Assembly (NCBI RefSeq): GCF_036250675.1
Contig: NZ_CP109592.1
Location: 5,208,001 to 5,272,000, forward strand
Source: Streptomyces sp. NBC_01689
GTDB lineage: Bacteria; Actinomycetota; Actinomycetes; Streptomycetales; Streptomycetaceae
Length of the DNA: 64,000 nt
Direction: 5' to 3'
Position numbers and translations under genes: made by a program. Of the stretch, positions 53,774 to 61,653 are shown piece by piece; positions within the stretch are counted from its first letter, which is position 1, and the number at the start of each line of letters is the position of its first letter. The notes under the pieces were generated by a model. It made no database searches and was not told where the DNA came from. It worked only from the letters and a program-made list of their open reading frames with translations.

Positions 53774-54622
53774 GTGCCCAAGGTGTCCTCGGTGGTCGTC
53801 CCGTACGCGTCCTATCTGCGCGTCTACGAACCGTTGGCCGCCTTCGCGGAGCCGGAGCGCGGCCACTGGGCGCGCTACGCCCGGCGCGCGCGGCGTCCGT
53901 CGTACCAGGACGAACTGCGCCGCTCCCTGGCCGATCTGCTCCCCACGCCGCCGATCCCCGTGCCGGTGCACGAGAGCGCGGACGCGTTCGTGCTGGAGGT
54001 CGACGGGGTGGTCTGCGTCTGCCCGTGGCGCACCCGGCTGCGCGGCTGGCAGGCGCTGGGTGAACTCGCCGAGGAGTTGCCGGCGCCCGTCCTGGACGCG
54101 GTGCTGCCCCCGCTCGTCCGGCGTCAGGCCGCGCTGGACTACGAGCGGTGGATGGCCCGCAACCCCGACGCCCGTCCGTGGATCCGCACCTCGACCTGGC
54201 AGGTGCCGCTGAACTGGTTCGTGCTCGTCTCCGACGAGGAGCGGGAGTACGAGAAGGGCACGGGCGGCGACGGGGTGGCGCCGGTGCTGCGCTACCGGAC
54301 GCCGATGGTGCAGGCCCGCCGGCGGACCGCGCGGGCGCTGAAGACACTGCGCGACACCCTCGACGAAGGGCCGCTCATCGACGGCCTGGTGGACGTGGGG
54401 CGCTGGCTGGAGGAGTTCCACCCGCGCTCGCTGGTCGAGCTGGACTACGGCGGTCTGGTGCACGCCCTGCCGGCCGGGCAGCTGGAGGACGACCACTCGG
54501 CGGCGGACGTCGCGGAGGGCATCGAGGCGCTGCGGAGCGGGGACGGCGCCACCGCGGGCGAGGCGTACGGACGGCTGGTGGAGCGCTGGCGCTCGGTCCG
54601 GGACCGGCAGTCGTCGAACTGA
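53774..54622 (+). CDS. Conserved actinobacterial protein, unknown function
   Basis: 282 aa, no signal peptide or TM helix. Begins [20 protein letters not shown] and has [20 protein letters not shown] as a compact hydrophobic core. GTG at 53774 with GGAGGGAGCAGAG upstream. It is divergent from vdh and upstream of bldC; the same neighbourhood occurs in other streptomycetes from memory. No known fold recognised. Confidence 0.8.
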   Translation: MPKVSSVVVPYASYLRVYEPLAAFAEPERGHWARYARRARRPSYQDELRRSLADLLPTPPIPVPVHESADAFVLEVDGVVCVCPWRTRLRGWQALGELAEELPAPVLDAVLPPLVRRQAALDYERWMARNPDARPWIRTSTWQVPLNWFVLVSDEEREYEKGTGGDGVAPVLRYRTPMVQARRRTARALKTLRDTLDEGPLIDGLVDVGRWLEEFHPRSLVELDYGGLVHALPAGQLEDDHSAADVAEGIEALRSGDGATAGEAYGRLVERWRSVRDRQSSN

Positions 54623-54804
54623 GGTCCGCCGGGTGGATCCGGTGGACCGGGTGGACCGTCCGGGACCCGCGTGCTGCGCGGGGTCGACGGGACGGGCGGG
54701 GCGGGCGCGACGCGGTGGGCCGGTGCGGCAGGCGGTGCCGTCGGGGTCGCGTCATGGTCCTGCCCGTGCCCTGTGACGCGGATCTCGGCCGACGGCAACC
54801 GAAC

Positions 54805-54875
54805 TGACGTATGGTCCTGGCACGCCGAAGAGGTGCCACTGTGGGACGTACGTCCTGACTACGGGACGTAGGTCC
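54805..54875. promoter_or_regulatory. Three GGACGTA(n)GTCC palindromes
   Basis: TGACGTATGGTCC (54805-54817), GGACGTACGTCC (54844-54855, perfect palindrome) and GGACGTAGGTCC (54864-54875). The last two start 20 bp apart, two helical turns. Probably a regulator-binding cluster. Confidence 0.5.
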
Positions 54876-54970
54876 CGATCCGGTCTTTTGCGTCAACGGC
54901 GTGTCAAGCGTGACGGATGGCACTTACCTGGCTCTTGCATCGCTTACCCCTCCCCGTGCCAAAATAGGAC

Positions 54971-55009
54971 AAGGAGTCCGGGGAGGACTCCTTCTACCCG
55001 TGTTCGGGT
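54971..55009 (+). terminator. Two short hairpins in the bldC upstream region
   Basis: AAGGAGTCC / GGACTCCTT (54971-54993) followed by ACCCG-TGTT-CGGGT (54996-55009). They may end transcripts coming from 54.6 kb. Confidence 0.5.
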
Positions 55010-55058
55010 GGAATCTCCGCATTGCACGCTATGGGGGGTCTGGTGACTCCTGATCGTC

Positions 55059-55077
55059 CTGTGACTGATCGTCACAG
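55059..55077. promoter_or_regulatory. CTGTGAC-N5-GTCACAG palindrome
   Basis: A perfect 7-bp inverted repeat, 240 bp before bldC. It looks like a CRP-type half-site pair (TGTGA...TCACA), with 7 bp rather than the usual 6 between. Confidence 0.45.
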
Positions 55078-55212
55078 TGTCGTGACTGTCCGCTATGGCA
55101 TGGTCCATCGGCTTCCGTCGCTGATGAACACCTGGGAGGGCAATTCCATCGGTTTGGCCGACGCGGCTGGACGGATGGTGTAGTTGTAGTGCCGAGGACA
55201 AGCCGTTCGTCC

Positions 55213-55218
55213 TATAAC
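55213..55218 (+). promoter_or_regulatory. Candidate bldC -10
   Basis: TATAAC, about 100 bp before the start of bldC; the -35 is weak. The leader would be about 90 nt. Confidence 0.45.
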
Positions 55219-55278
55219 CGACTCGACTCGCGTCCGCCATTTCGGGCAACGCGGGTCAAGGTGCAGAATTTAGAGGAA

Positions 55279-55300
55279 AGAACCGAGAAGGTTCGGTTCT
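55279..55300 (+). promoter_or_regulatory. Hairpin immediately upstream of the bldC RBS
   Basis: AGAACCGA / TCGGTTCT, a perfect 8-bp stem with a 6-nt loop, ending 3 nt before the GAGGAGG ribosome-binding site. Confidence 0.6.
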
Positions 55301-55316
55301 CCCGAGGAGGCCGCTC

Positions 55317-55523
55317 ATGACCGCTCGCACCCCTGATGCCGAGCCGCTGCTGACCCCGGCTGAGGTTGCCACCATGTTCCGTGTCGACCCCAAGACGGTC
55401 ACGCGGTGGGCGAAGGCCGGCAAGCTCACGTCGATCCGCACGCTCGGCGGGCACCGCCGCTACCGCGAAGCGGAGGTCCGTGCACTGCTCGCGGGCATTC
55501 CGCAGCAGCGCAGCGAGGCCTGA
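55317..55523 (+). CDS. bldC: Developmental regulator BldC
   Basis: 68 aa, essentially only a MerR-like winged helix-turn-helix without effector domain (LLTPAEVATMFRVDPKTVTR, then GGHRRYREAEVRALL). BldC controls the timing of sporulation and antibiotic genes by cooperative head-to-tail binding to direct repeats. GAGGAGG precedes the ATG. It is a single-gene unit with a strong terminator. Confidence 0.97.
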   Translation: MTARTPDAEPLLTPAEVATMFRVDPKTVTRWAKAGKLTSIRTLGGHRRYREAEVRALLAGIPQQRSEA

Positions 55524-55660
55524 ACAACTACATAACCGGACAATCCGGCAGCTCCCCCAACCCGCCGGAGGGTCCGAACCACAGCTTCAAGCGACGCGGG
55601 TCCTGCCCCAACAGGGCTCACGCCCGACCCAGTTCCACTCGTGACAAGGGTGCGTCGTCG

Positions 55661-55698
55661 ATCGCGCTGGACTCCGCCGGGTCCAGCGCGATTTTTTT
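55661..55698 (+). terminator. bldC intrinsic terminator
   Basis: ATCGCGCTGGAC / GTCCAGCGCGAT, a perfect 12-bp stem with an 8-nt loop, followed by six more T. It is the most classical terminator in the window, 137 bp past bldC. Confidence 0.9.
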
Positions 55699-56049
55699 GT
55701 GCCCCGCCCGGGTCCCGAGCCGGGGCCGCCGCCGCCCTCCCGGTGCTCCGTCGGCGCCCCGGGCGAGCCGCCTCGACGCCCCGTGCGGGTGACCGGAGGG
55801 CGGGTGCGTGGGCGGTACGGAGGGTCTGTGCGCGGCCTTGTGTGGGTCTGGGGAGGGGTGTCGGATCTCCTGTGGGAGTCCTCGACAGGTGGTGCAATTG
55901 CACATATTAAATTGACCAGTTGTAGGTGGGGTGTAAGTTTCGCTCTTCTGAAAACTTATGCGGTGACACCCGTCACATGCCAGAGTCCTTGTCGCTCACG
56001 ACGCCCCTGCGCTAAAGGAGTTGGAGCGCGGGTGTATTCCCCGGAGGGC
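55699..56049. other. Intergenic region with an AT-rich islet
   Basis: No gene. The first half is GC-rich. From about 55890 to 55985 the sequence is unusually AT-rich and contains the perfect palindrome GTGCAATTGCAC (55892-55903) followed by ATATTAAATTG. It may be a regulatory site or a target of Lsr2/BldC-type proteins. Confidence 0.5.
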
Positions 56050-56238
56050 TCAGGCCTTGGAGGGAGTCTCGTCCTCGGCCGCCATCTCGTCCTCCTCCCC
56101 GAGCGCCGCGGGTTCCGTGGCCAGTCGCAGGAGCTGATGGCAGATCGGGCAGTGCCGCGTCAGATGGCGGTACCCGGAGGCGGCCGACAAATGGGCGCGG
56201 AGCAGGGCGCGCGTCTCGTGCCGGGCCGATGCCGCCAT
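56050..56238 (-). CDS. Small DUF6274-type protein with Cys motif
   Basis: 62 aa. MAASARHETRALLRAHLSAA, then YRHLTRHCPICHQLLRLATE, whose CPxCH may bind a metal, and an acidic tail. GGAGGTGGCCC precedes the ATG. Similar proteins occur in most streptomycetes (from memory DUF6274). Function unknown. Confidence 0.75.
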   Translation of the reverse strand: MAASARHETRALLRAHLSAASGYRHLTRHCPICHQLLRLATEPAALGEEDEMAAEDETPSKA

Positions 56239-56436
56239 GGGCCACCTCCAAGGGGTCGAGAGCCCTGGCTTCCGGGGTACCGGGGGAAGGTGGCGTCGTC
56301 AAGACGCGGGAGCGCGGCGGGCGGTGCCACGCCCGGGGGCACGGGACGCGTGGGGGGGAGCACGCCCGGGAGAGGCGTACGGGGGCACCGCACGCACGGG
56401 GTGCGGTACGCACGGGGGTGCCGGACACGTATGGAC

Positions 56437-56504
56437 ACCGGGCACGGAGGGACGCCGGGCACGGAGGGACGCCGGGCACGGAGGGACGCCGGGCACGGAG
56501 GGGC
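56437..56504. repeat. 17-bp tandem repeat, four copies
   Basis: GCCGGGCACGGAGGGAC repeated from 56437 to 56504; copies 2 and 3 are identical. It sits in a G-rich stretch (56290-56510) between the DUF6274-type gene and tRNA-Asp. Confidence 0.8.
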
Positions 56505-56515
56505 ACCGGACGCAC

Positions 56516-56545
56516 GAGAGCCCGGGTCCGAAGACCCGGGCTCTC
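56516..56545 (-). terminator. tRNA-Asp terminator
   Basis: GAGAGCCCGGGTC / GACCCGGGCTCTC, a perfect 13-bp stem with a CGAA loop. Confidence 0.75.
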
Positions 56546-56555
56546 GTATCTACTG

Positions 56556-56630
56556 CGGTCCTGACGGGATTTGAACCCGCGGCCTCCACCTTGACAGGGT
56601 GGCGAGCACTCCAAACTGCTCCACAGGACC
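56556..56630 (-). tRNA. tRNA-Asp (anticodon GTC), copy 1
   Basis: 75 nt. Acceptor GGTCCTG/CAGGACC, loop CTGTCAA (GTC). Identical to the copy at 61379-61453. CCA is not encoded. Confidence 0.95.
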
Positions 56631-56723
56631 AGGTTTCGCAGTCACTTTCTTGCGCTGTGCTGCGAGAAGAGACTGTACAGGAGGGTGAGCCCGGGGTCGA
56701 ACTCACCCACCGTGCGGGGTCCG

Positions 56724-59700
56724 TCACGGTGCCGCGGCGTCGATCGCCTTCACGATGCGCTTGTCGGAGACGGGGTACGCCGTGCCGAGCGCGTGGGCGA
56801 AATAGCTGACCCTGAGCTCCTCGATCATCCAGCGGATGTCCAGGACCTGTCGCGGGACCGGACGGCCCTGCGGCAACTGCTCCAGGAGCCAGGCGTACTC
56901 GTCCCGCATCTCGTGGACCTTCTCCATCCGGGTGGTGTCCCGCTGGACGTTGGTCGGCATCTGCTGCAGCCGGCGGTCCGCGGCCACCAGATAGCGCATG
57001 AGGTCCGCCAGCCGCCGCAGACCGGTCGCCGTGACGAAGCCGGGCTTCACGAGGGCGTCCAGCTGCCCTCGTACGTCCGCGAGGTTGGCCAGCAGCACGG
57101 TGCTCCTGACGCCCTTCAGGCGGCGCTCACAGGCCTGCCAGGCGGCCAGCACCTGCTGCACCTGGCCGACCGTACGGACCGTCGTGTCGACGATCTCGGC
57201 GCGCACCCTGTCGTACAGCTTGCGGTACGACTCCTCGTCCCACGCCGGGCCTCCGAAGTCACCGATCAGCTTGTCCGCCGCGGCCGTCGCGCAGTCGTCG
57301 AAGAGGGCCTGCACGGTGCCGTGCGGATTGGCGGACAGGGCGAGCTTCTGGGCGTTCGTCAGCTTGTCCGAGGCGAACTTGCCCGGGTTCACCGGGATGT
57401 TCCGCAGGATCAGCCGCCGGGTGCCCTTCCACATGGCCTCGGCCTGCTCGGCCTCGGTGTCGAAGAGACGCACGGAGACCGTGTCGCCGTCGTCCACCAG
57501 GGCCGGGTAAGCCTTGACCGGCTGGCCCGCCCGGCGGGTCTCGAAGACGCGCGCCAGCGAGCCGATCGTCCAGTCCGTGAGACCCGTGCGCTCCAGGGAC
57601 TCGCCGCCCTCGCGCTCCGCCGTCGCCGCGGCGGCCTGCGAGATCGCCTTGCGGGCCTTCGGCTTCAGCTGGAGCTGCAGCGCCTGGAGGTCCTTGTCCT
57701 CGGCGAGGTTGCGGCGCCGCTCGTCGACGATCCGGAAGGTGATCTTGAGGTGGTCGGGGACCCGGGACCAGTCGAAGTCGTCGGCGGTGAGCGTGACACC
57801 GACCATGCGCTTCAGCTCGCGGGCCATCGTCGTCGTCAGCGGCTCCTGGAGGGGGACCGCACGGTCGAGGAAGGCCCGCGCGACGTTCGGGGCGGGCACG
57901 TAGTTGCGGCGGATCGGCTTGGGGAGGGAACGGATCAGCTCCGTCACGACGTCCTCCCGCAGGCCGGGGATCTGCCAGTCGAAGCCCTCGTCCGTCACCT
58001 GGTTCAGGACCTGGAGCGGGATGTGGACGGTCACGCCGTCGGCGTCCGCGCCCGGCTCGAACTGGTAGGTCACACGGAACTTGAGACGCCCCTGCCGCCA
58101 CGAGTCGGGGTAGTCGTCCTTGGTGACGGCCCCCGCCTTCTCGTTGATGAGCATCGAACGTTCGAAGTCGAGGAGCTCGGGCTCGTCCCGGCGCTTGTGC
58201 TTCCACCAGGAGTCGAAGTGCGCCCCGGACACGACGTGTTCCGGCACCCGCTGGTCGTAGAAGTCGAAGAGTGTCTCGTCGTCGACCAGGATGTCCCGGC
58301 GCCGGGCGCGGTGCTCCAGCTCCTCCACCTCGGTCAGCAGTCTGCGGTTGTCCGCGAAGAACTTGTGGTGCGTGCGCCAGTCGCCCTCGACGAGGGCGTT
58401 GCGGATGAAGAGCTCGCGCGAGGTCTCCGGGTCGATCCGCCCGTAGTTGACCTTCCGCTGGGCGACGATCGGCACGCCGTACAGCGTGACCTTCTCGTAG
58501 GCCATCACGGCCGCCTGGTCCTTCTCCCAGTGCGGTTCGCTGTACGTCCGCTTGAGGAGGTGACCGGCCAGGGGCTCGACCCACTCGGGCTCGATCCGCG
58601 CGTTGACCCGCGCCCACAGCCGGGACGTCTCCACCAGCTCGGCCGACATCACGAAACGCGGGGGCTTCTTGAAGAGCGCCGAACCGGGGAAGACCGCGAA
58701 CTTGGCGCCGCGGGCACCCAGGTACTCGTTCTTGCCGCCGCCACGGCCGCTCTCGCCGCCGGTCTCCTTCACGTCCTTCATACCGACGTGCGAGAGCAGG
58801 CCCGCCAGGAGCGAGACATGGACGGCCTGGCCGGCCGCGTCCTCCTCGTTCAGATGGATGCCCATCTGCTTGGCCACCGTGCGCAGCTGGGTGTAGATGT
58901 CCTGCCACTCGCGGATGCGGAGGAAGTTCAGGAACTCCTGCTTGCACATGCGGCGGAAGGCGGAGGAACCGCGCTCCCGCTGCTGCTCGCGGACGTACCG
59001 CCACAGGTTCAGGAAGGCGAGGAAGTCGCTGGTCTCGTCGCGGAAGCGGGCGTGCTGCTGGTCGGCCTGCGTCTGCTTGTCGGAGGGGCGCTCGCGCGGG
59101 TCCTGGATGGACAGCGCCGCGGCGATCACCATGACCTCGCGCGCGCAGCCGTTCTTGTCGGCCTCCAGCACCATCCGGGCCAGGCGGGGGTCGACGGGGA
59201 GCTGGGCAAGTTTGCGGCCGGTGTCGGTGAGGCGCTTGCGCGCGTCCTTCTGTTCCGGGTCCAGCGCGCCCAGTTCCTGGAGCAGCTGGACGCCGTCACG
59301 GATGTTGCGGTGGTCCGGCGGGTCGATGAAGGGGAACTTCTCGATGTCGCCGAGGCCGGCCGCGGTCATCTGGAGGATGACGCTCGCCAGGTTCGTGCGG
59401 AGGATCTCGGCGTCCGTGAACTCCGGCCGGGCGGCGAAGTCGTCCTCGGAGTACAGGCGGATGCAGATGCCGTCGGAAGTACGTCCGCAGCGGCCCTTGC
59501 GCTGGTTGGCGCTGGCCTGCGAGACGGGTTCGATCGGCAGGCGCTGGACCTTGGTGCGGTGGCTGTAGCGGGAGATGCGGGCGGTGCCCGGGTCGATGAC
59601 GTACTTGATGCCCGGGACGGTGAGCGAGGTCTCCGCGACGTTCGTCGCCAGCACGATCCGGCGGCCGGTGTGCGGCTGGAAGACCCGGTGCTGCTCGGCG

Positions 59701-60692
59701 TGGGAGAGACGGGCGTAGAGGGGGAGGACCTCGGTGAAGCGGTAGTTCTTCTTGGTGAGCGCGTCCGCCGTGTCGCGGATCTCGCGCTCGCCGGAGAGGA
59801 AGACGAGGATGTCGCCCTTGCCCTCGGCCTGCAGCTCCTCCACGGCGTCGGTGATCGCGGTGATCTGGTCGCGGTCCGCGTCGTCGCCCTCCTCCTCCAG
59901 CAGGGGGCGGTAGCGGACCTCCACGGGGTAGGTGCGGCCGCTGACCTCGACGATGGGGGCGTCGCCGAAGTGCCGGGAGAAGCGCTCGGGGTCGATGGTC
60001 GCGGAGGTGATGACGACCTTGAGGTCCGGCCGCTTGGGAAGCAGCTGGGCGAGGTAGCCCAGCAGGAAGTCGATGTTGAGGGACCGCTCGTGGGCCTCGT
60101 CGATGATGATCGTGTCGTAGGCGCGCAGCTCGCGGTCGGTCTGGATCTCGGCGAGCAGGATGCCGTCCGTCATGAGCTTGACGAAGGTGCCGTCCGGGTC
60201 GACCTGGTCGGTGAAGCGCACCTTCCAGCCGACGGCCTGGCCGAGCGGGGTGTCCAGCTCCTCGGCGACCCGCTCGGCCACCGTGCGGGCGGCGATGCGG
60301 CGGGGCTGGGTGTGGCCGATCATGCCGCGGACGCCGCGGCCGAGTTCGAGGCAGATCTTGGGGATCTGCGTGGTCTTGCCGGAGCCGGTCTCACCGGCGA
60401 CGATCACGACCTGGTGGTCGCGTATGGCGTCGGCGATGTCCGTCTTCTTCTGGCTGACCGGGAGCTGCTCGGGGTACGTGACGGCGGGCACGCGGGAGCG
60501 GCGCTCGGCCATGCGGGTCTCGGCCCTGGTGACCTCCGCGTCGATCTCGGCGAACACGGCGGAGCGGGCCTCGGGCTTGCGGATCCGGCGCGCGCCCTCG
60601 AGCCTGCGGCCGAGCCGGTGCGCGTCGCGCAGGGACAGCTCGGCCAGGCGGGGGGCGAGATCGCCGAGGGCGGGGGCAGGGTGCGTAGACAT
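56724..60692 (-). CDS. hrpA: ATP-dependent RNA helicase HrpA
   Basis: 1322 aa DEAH-box helicase. Walker A GETGSGKTT (100-108), DEAH box IIIDEAHERS (198-201), SAT motif VVITSATIDPERF, motif VI QRKGRCGRTSDG. The helicase core and HA2/OB parts span about 80-740, and the large HrpA-specific DUF3418 region runs to the C-terminus (GLDIR-type ending). Related E. coli HrpA rescues stalled ribosomes; the same role is likely. It lies between two identical tRNA-Asp genes. Confidence 0.95.
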   Translation of the reverse strand: MSTHPAPALGDLAPRLAELSLRDAHRLGRRLEGARRIRKPEARSAVFAEIDAEVTRAETRMAERRSRVPAVTYPEQLPVSQKKTDIADAIRDHQVVIVAGETGSGKTTQIPKICLELGRGVRGMIGHTQPRRIAARTVAERVAEELDTPLGQAVGWKVRFTDQVDPDGTFVKLMTDGILLAEIQTDRELRAYDTIIIDEAHERSLNIDFLLGYLAQLLPKRPDLKVVITSATIDPERFSRHFGDAPIVEVSGRTYPVEVRYRPLLEEEGDDADRDQITAITDAVEELQAEGKGDILVFLSGEREIRDTADALTKKNYRFTEVLPLYARLSHAEQHRVFQPHTGRRIVLATNVAETSLTVPGIKYVIDPGTARISRYSHRTKVQRLPIEPVSQASANQRKGRCGRTSDGICIRLYSEDDFAARPEFTDAEILRTNLASVILQMTAAGLGDIEKFPFIDPPDHRNIRDGVQLLQELGALDPEQKDARKRLTDTGRKLAQLPVDPRLARMVLEADKNGCAREVMVIAAALSIQDPRERPSDKQTQADQQHARFRDETSDFLAFLNLWRYVREQQRERGSSAFRRMCKQEFLNFLRIREWQDIYTQLRTVAKQMGIHLNEEDAAGQAVHVSLLAGLLSHVGMKDVKETGGESGRGGGKNEYLGARGAKFAVFPGSALFKKPPRFVMSAELVETSRLWARVNARIEPEWVEPLAGHLLKRTYSEPHWEKDQAAVMAYEKVTLYGVPIVAQRKVNYGRIDPETSRELFIRNALVEGDWRTHHKFFADNRRLLTEVEELEHRARRRDILVDDETLFDFYDQRVPEHVVSGAHFDSWWKHKRRDEPELLDFERSMLINEKAGAVTKDDYPDSWRQGRLKFRVTYQFEPGADADGVTVHIPLQVLNQVTDEGFDWQIPGLREDVVTELIRSLPKPIRRNYVPAPNVARAFLDRAVPLQEPLTTTMARELKRMVGVTLTADDFDWSRVPDHLKITFRIVDERRRNLAEDKDLQALQLQLKPKARKAISQAAAATAEREGGESLERTGLTDWTIGSLARVFETRRAGQPVKAYPALVDDGDTVSVRLFDTEAEQAEAMWKGTRRLILRNIPVNPGKFASDKLTNAQKLALSANPHGTVQALFDDCATAAADKLIGDFGGPAWDEESYRKLYDRVRAEIVDTTVRTVGQVQQVLAAWQACERRLKGVRSTVLLANLADVRGQLDALVKPGFVTATGLRRLADLMRYLVAADRRLQQMPTNVQRDTTRMEKVHEMRDEYAWLLEQLPQGRPVPRQVLDIRWMIEELRVSYFAHALGTAYPVSDKRIVKAIDAAAP

Positions 60693-60758
60693 ACGCGGTC
60701 CAGGATCTCACCTCGGCGAAATTCCTGGCGAACGGTTTTGGGCCGGGCGTGGGGCGGC

Positions 60759-61133
60759 TCAGGGGGTGCGCTGTGCCGGGGGCTCGGGGGAGGCGGCGGC
60801 GGTGTGCCCGGGGGAGGCGGCGGGTGTGCGCCCGGGCGCGGCGGCGGACTCGGGCGCTGGCTCCCGGCGGGGGCGGTTCTCGATGGCCATGGACCGGGCG
60901 GTGTTGGAGACGGCCTTGATGCCCAGATAGGCGGTGGTCATGCTGCTCACGGCGGTGAAGGCGGCGGTGAGCACGCCGACGATCACGGCCTTGTCGCCGT
61001 CGAGCCGCCAGACGCCGAAGACCGTCACGCCCGAGATCGCGAGGATGCTGACGACCACGGCGAGCAGCCCGTAACGGGCCCGTTCCTTCTCCAGCTCGGT
61101 GTCCCGGACAGCTCTGGACTCGTCCCGGCTCAT
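60759..61133 (-). CDS. Small membrane protein, 124 aa
   Basis: A charged N-terminus (ESRAVRDTELEKERARYG), two TM helices (about 23-42 and 50-72), and a Pro/Ala-rich cytoplasmic tail. GGGGAAGAC precedes the ATG at 61133. It is 66 bp upstream of hrpA on the same strand. No known function. Confidence 0.65.
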   Translation of the reverse strand: MSRDESRAVRDTELEKERARYGLLAVVVSILAISGVTVFGVWRLDGDKAVIVGVLTAAFTAVSSMTTAYLGIKAVSNTARSMAIENRPRREPAPESAAAPGRTPAASPGHTAAASPEPPAQRTP

Positions 61134-61242
61134 GTCTTCCCCGCCCCGAAGAAACCTGCTTGATCGGCCGACCGGCCAGAACATAGCGGCGGCCGGGTGC
61201 TGGTGCCAAGCGGGCCCGTCCGGAGGCCCAGGAGCGACGAAA

Positions 61243-61269
61243 GCCCCCTCCGGTCGAGCCGGAGGGGGC
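61243..61269 (-). terminator. Terminator of the Glu-Asp-Phe tRNA cluster
   Basis: GCCCCCTCCGG / CCGGAGGGGGC, an 11-bp stem with a TCGAG loop. Confidence 0.75.
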
Positions 61270-61280
61270 CTTCATTCTTG

Positions 61281-61354
61281 TGGCTGGGGCCGGGGTCGAA
61301 CCGGCGACCTATCGCTTTTCAGGCGATCGCTCGTACCAACTGAGCTACCCAGCC
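61281..61354 (-). tRNA. tRNA-Phe (anticodon GAA)
   Basis: 74 nt. Acceptor GGCTGGG/CCCAGCC, anticodon stem ATCGC/GCGAT with loop CTGAAAA. CCA is not encoded. Last gene of a three-tRNA unit. Confidence 0.95.
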
Positions 61355-61378
61355 ACGAGGTTTCCGGGGAAACCTCAG

Positions 61379-61453
61379 CGGTCCTGACGGGATTTGAACC
61401 CGCGGCCTCCACCTTGACAGGGTGGCGAGCACTCCAAACTGCTCCACAGGACC
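61379..61453 (-). tRNA. tRNA-Asp (anticodon GTC), copy 2
   Basis: 75 nt, identical to the copy at 56556-56630. Middle gene of the Glu-Asp-Phe cluster. Confidence 0.95.
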
Positions 61454-61499
61454 AAGCTGTTGCGTGCGACGCGTGAACAGTGTCGCACACGGTGTTGCG

Positions 61500-61572
61500 T
61501 GCCCCCAACGGGATTCGAACCCGTGCTACCGCCTTGAAAGGGCGGCGTCCTAGGCCGCTAGACGATGAGGGC
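61500..61572 (-). tRNA. tRNA-Glu (anticodon TTC)
   Basis: 73 nt. Acceptor GCCCTCA/TGGGGGC with one G-T pair, anticodon loop CTTTCAA (TTC). First gene of the cluster. Confidence 0.95.
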
Positions 61573-61653
61573 TATCGGCCCGCCTGGGCGCTTCCTCAGC
61601 GCGTCGGGGACGTGAGAAGCATATGGGATGGCGGGAGGTATCGCCAAAACGGT

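Larger units (their letters stand above)
54623..55316. other. Long upstream region of bldC
   Basis: 694 bp without a convincing gene. It holds three GGACGTAnGTCC motifs (54805-54875), hairpins at 54971-55009, a CTGTGAC-N5-GTCACAG palindrome, a TATAAC -10 and a hairpin next to the bldC RBS. G+C falls toward bldC. A 50-codon open frame at 55031-55183 has too little G/C at third positions to be a typical gene. Confidence 0.6.

Noticed and set aside
55031..55183. 50-codon ATG frame (MGGLVTPDRPVTDRHS...) upstream of bldC
   Set aside because: Third-position G/C is far below that of neighbouring genes, and no RBS is seen. It could still be a leader peptide, but I do not call it.
56685..61163. Very long open frame (about 1490 codons) on the plus strand, antisense to hrpA
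   Set aside because: Typical high-GC shadow of a long gene: no domain, Val/Gly/Arg/Asp composition, runs through a tRNA gene; hrpA on the other strand is unmistakable.
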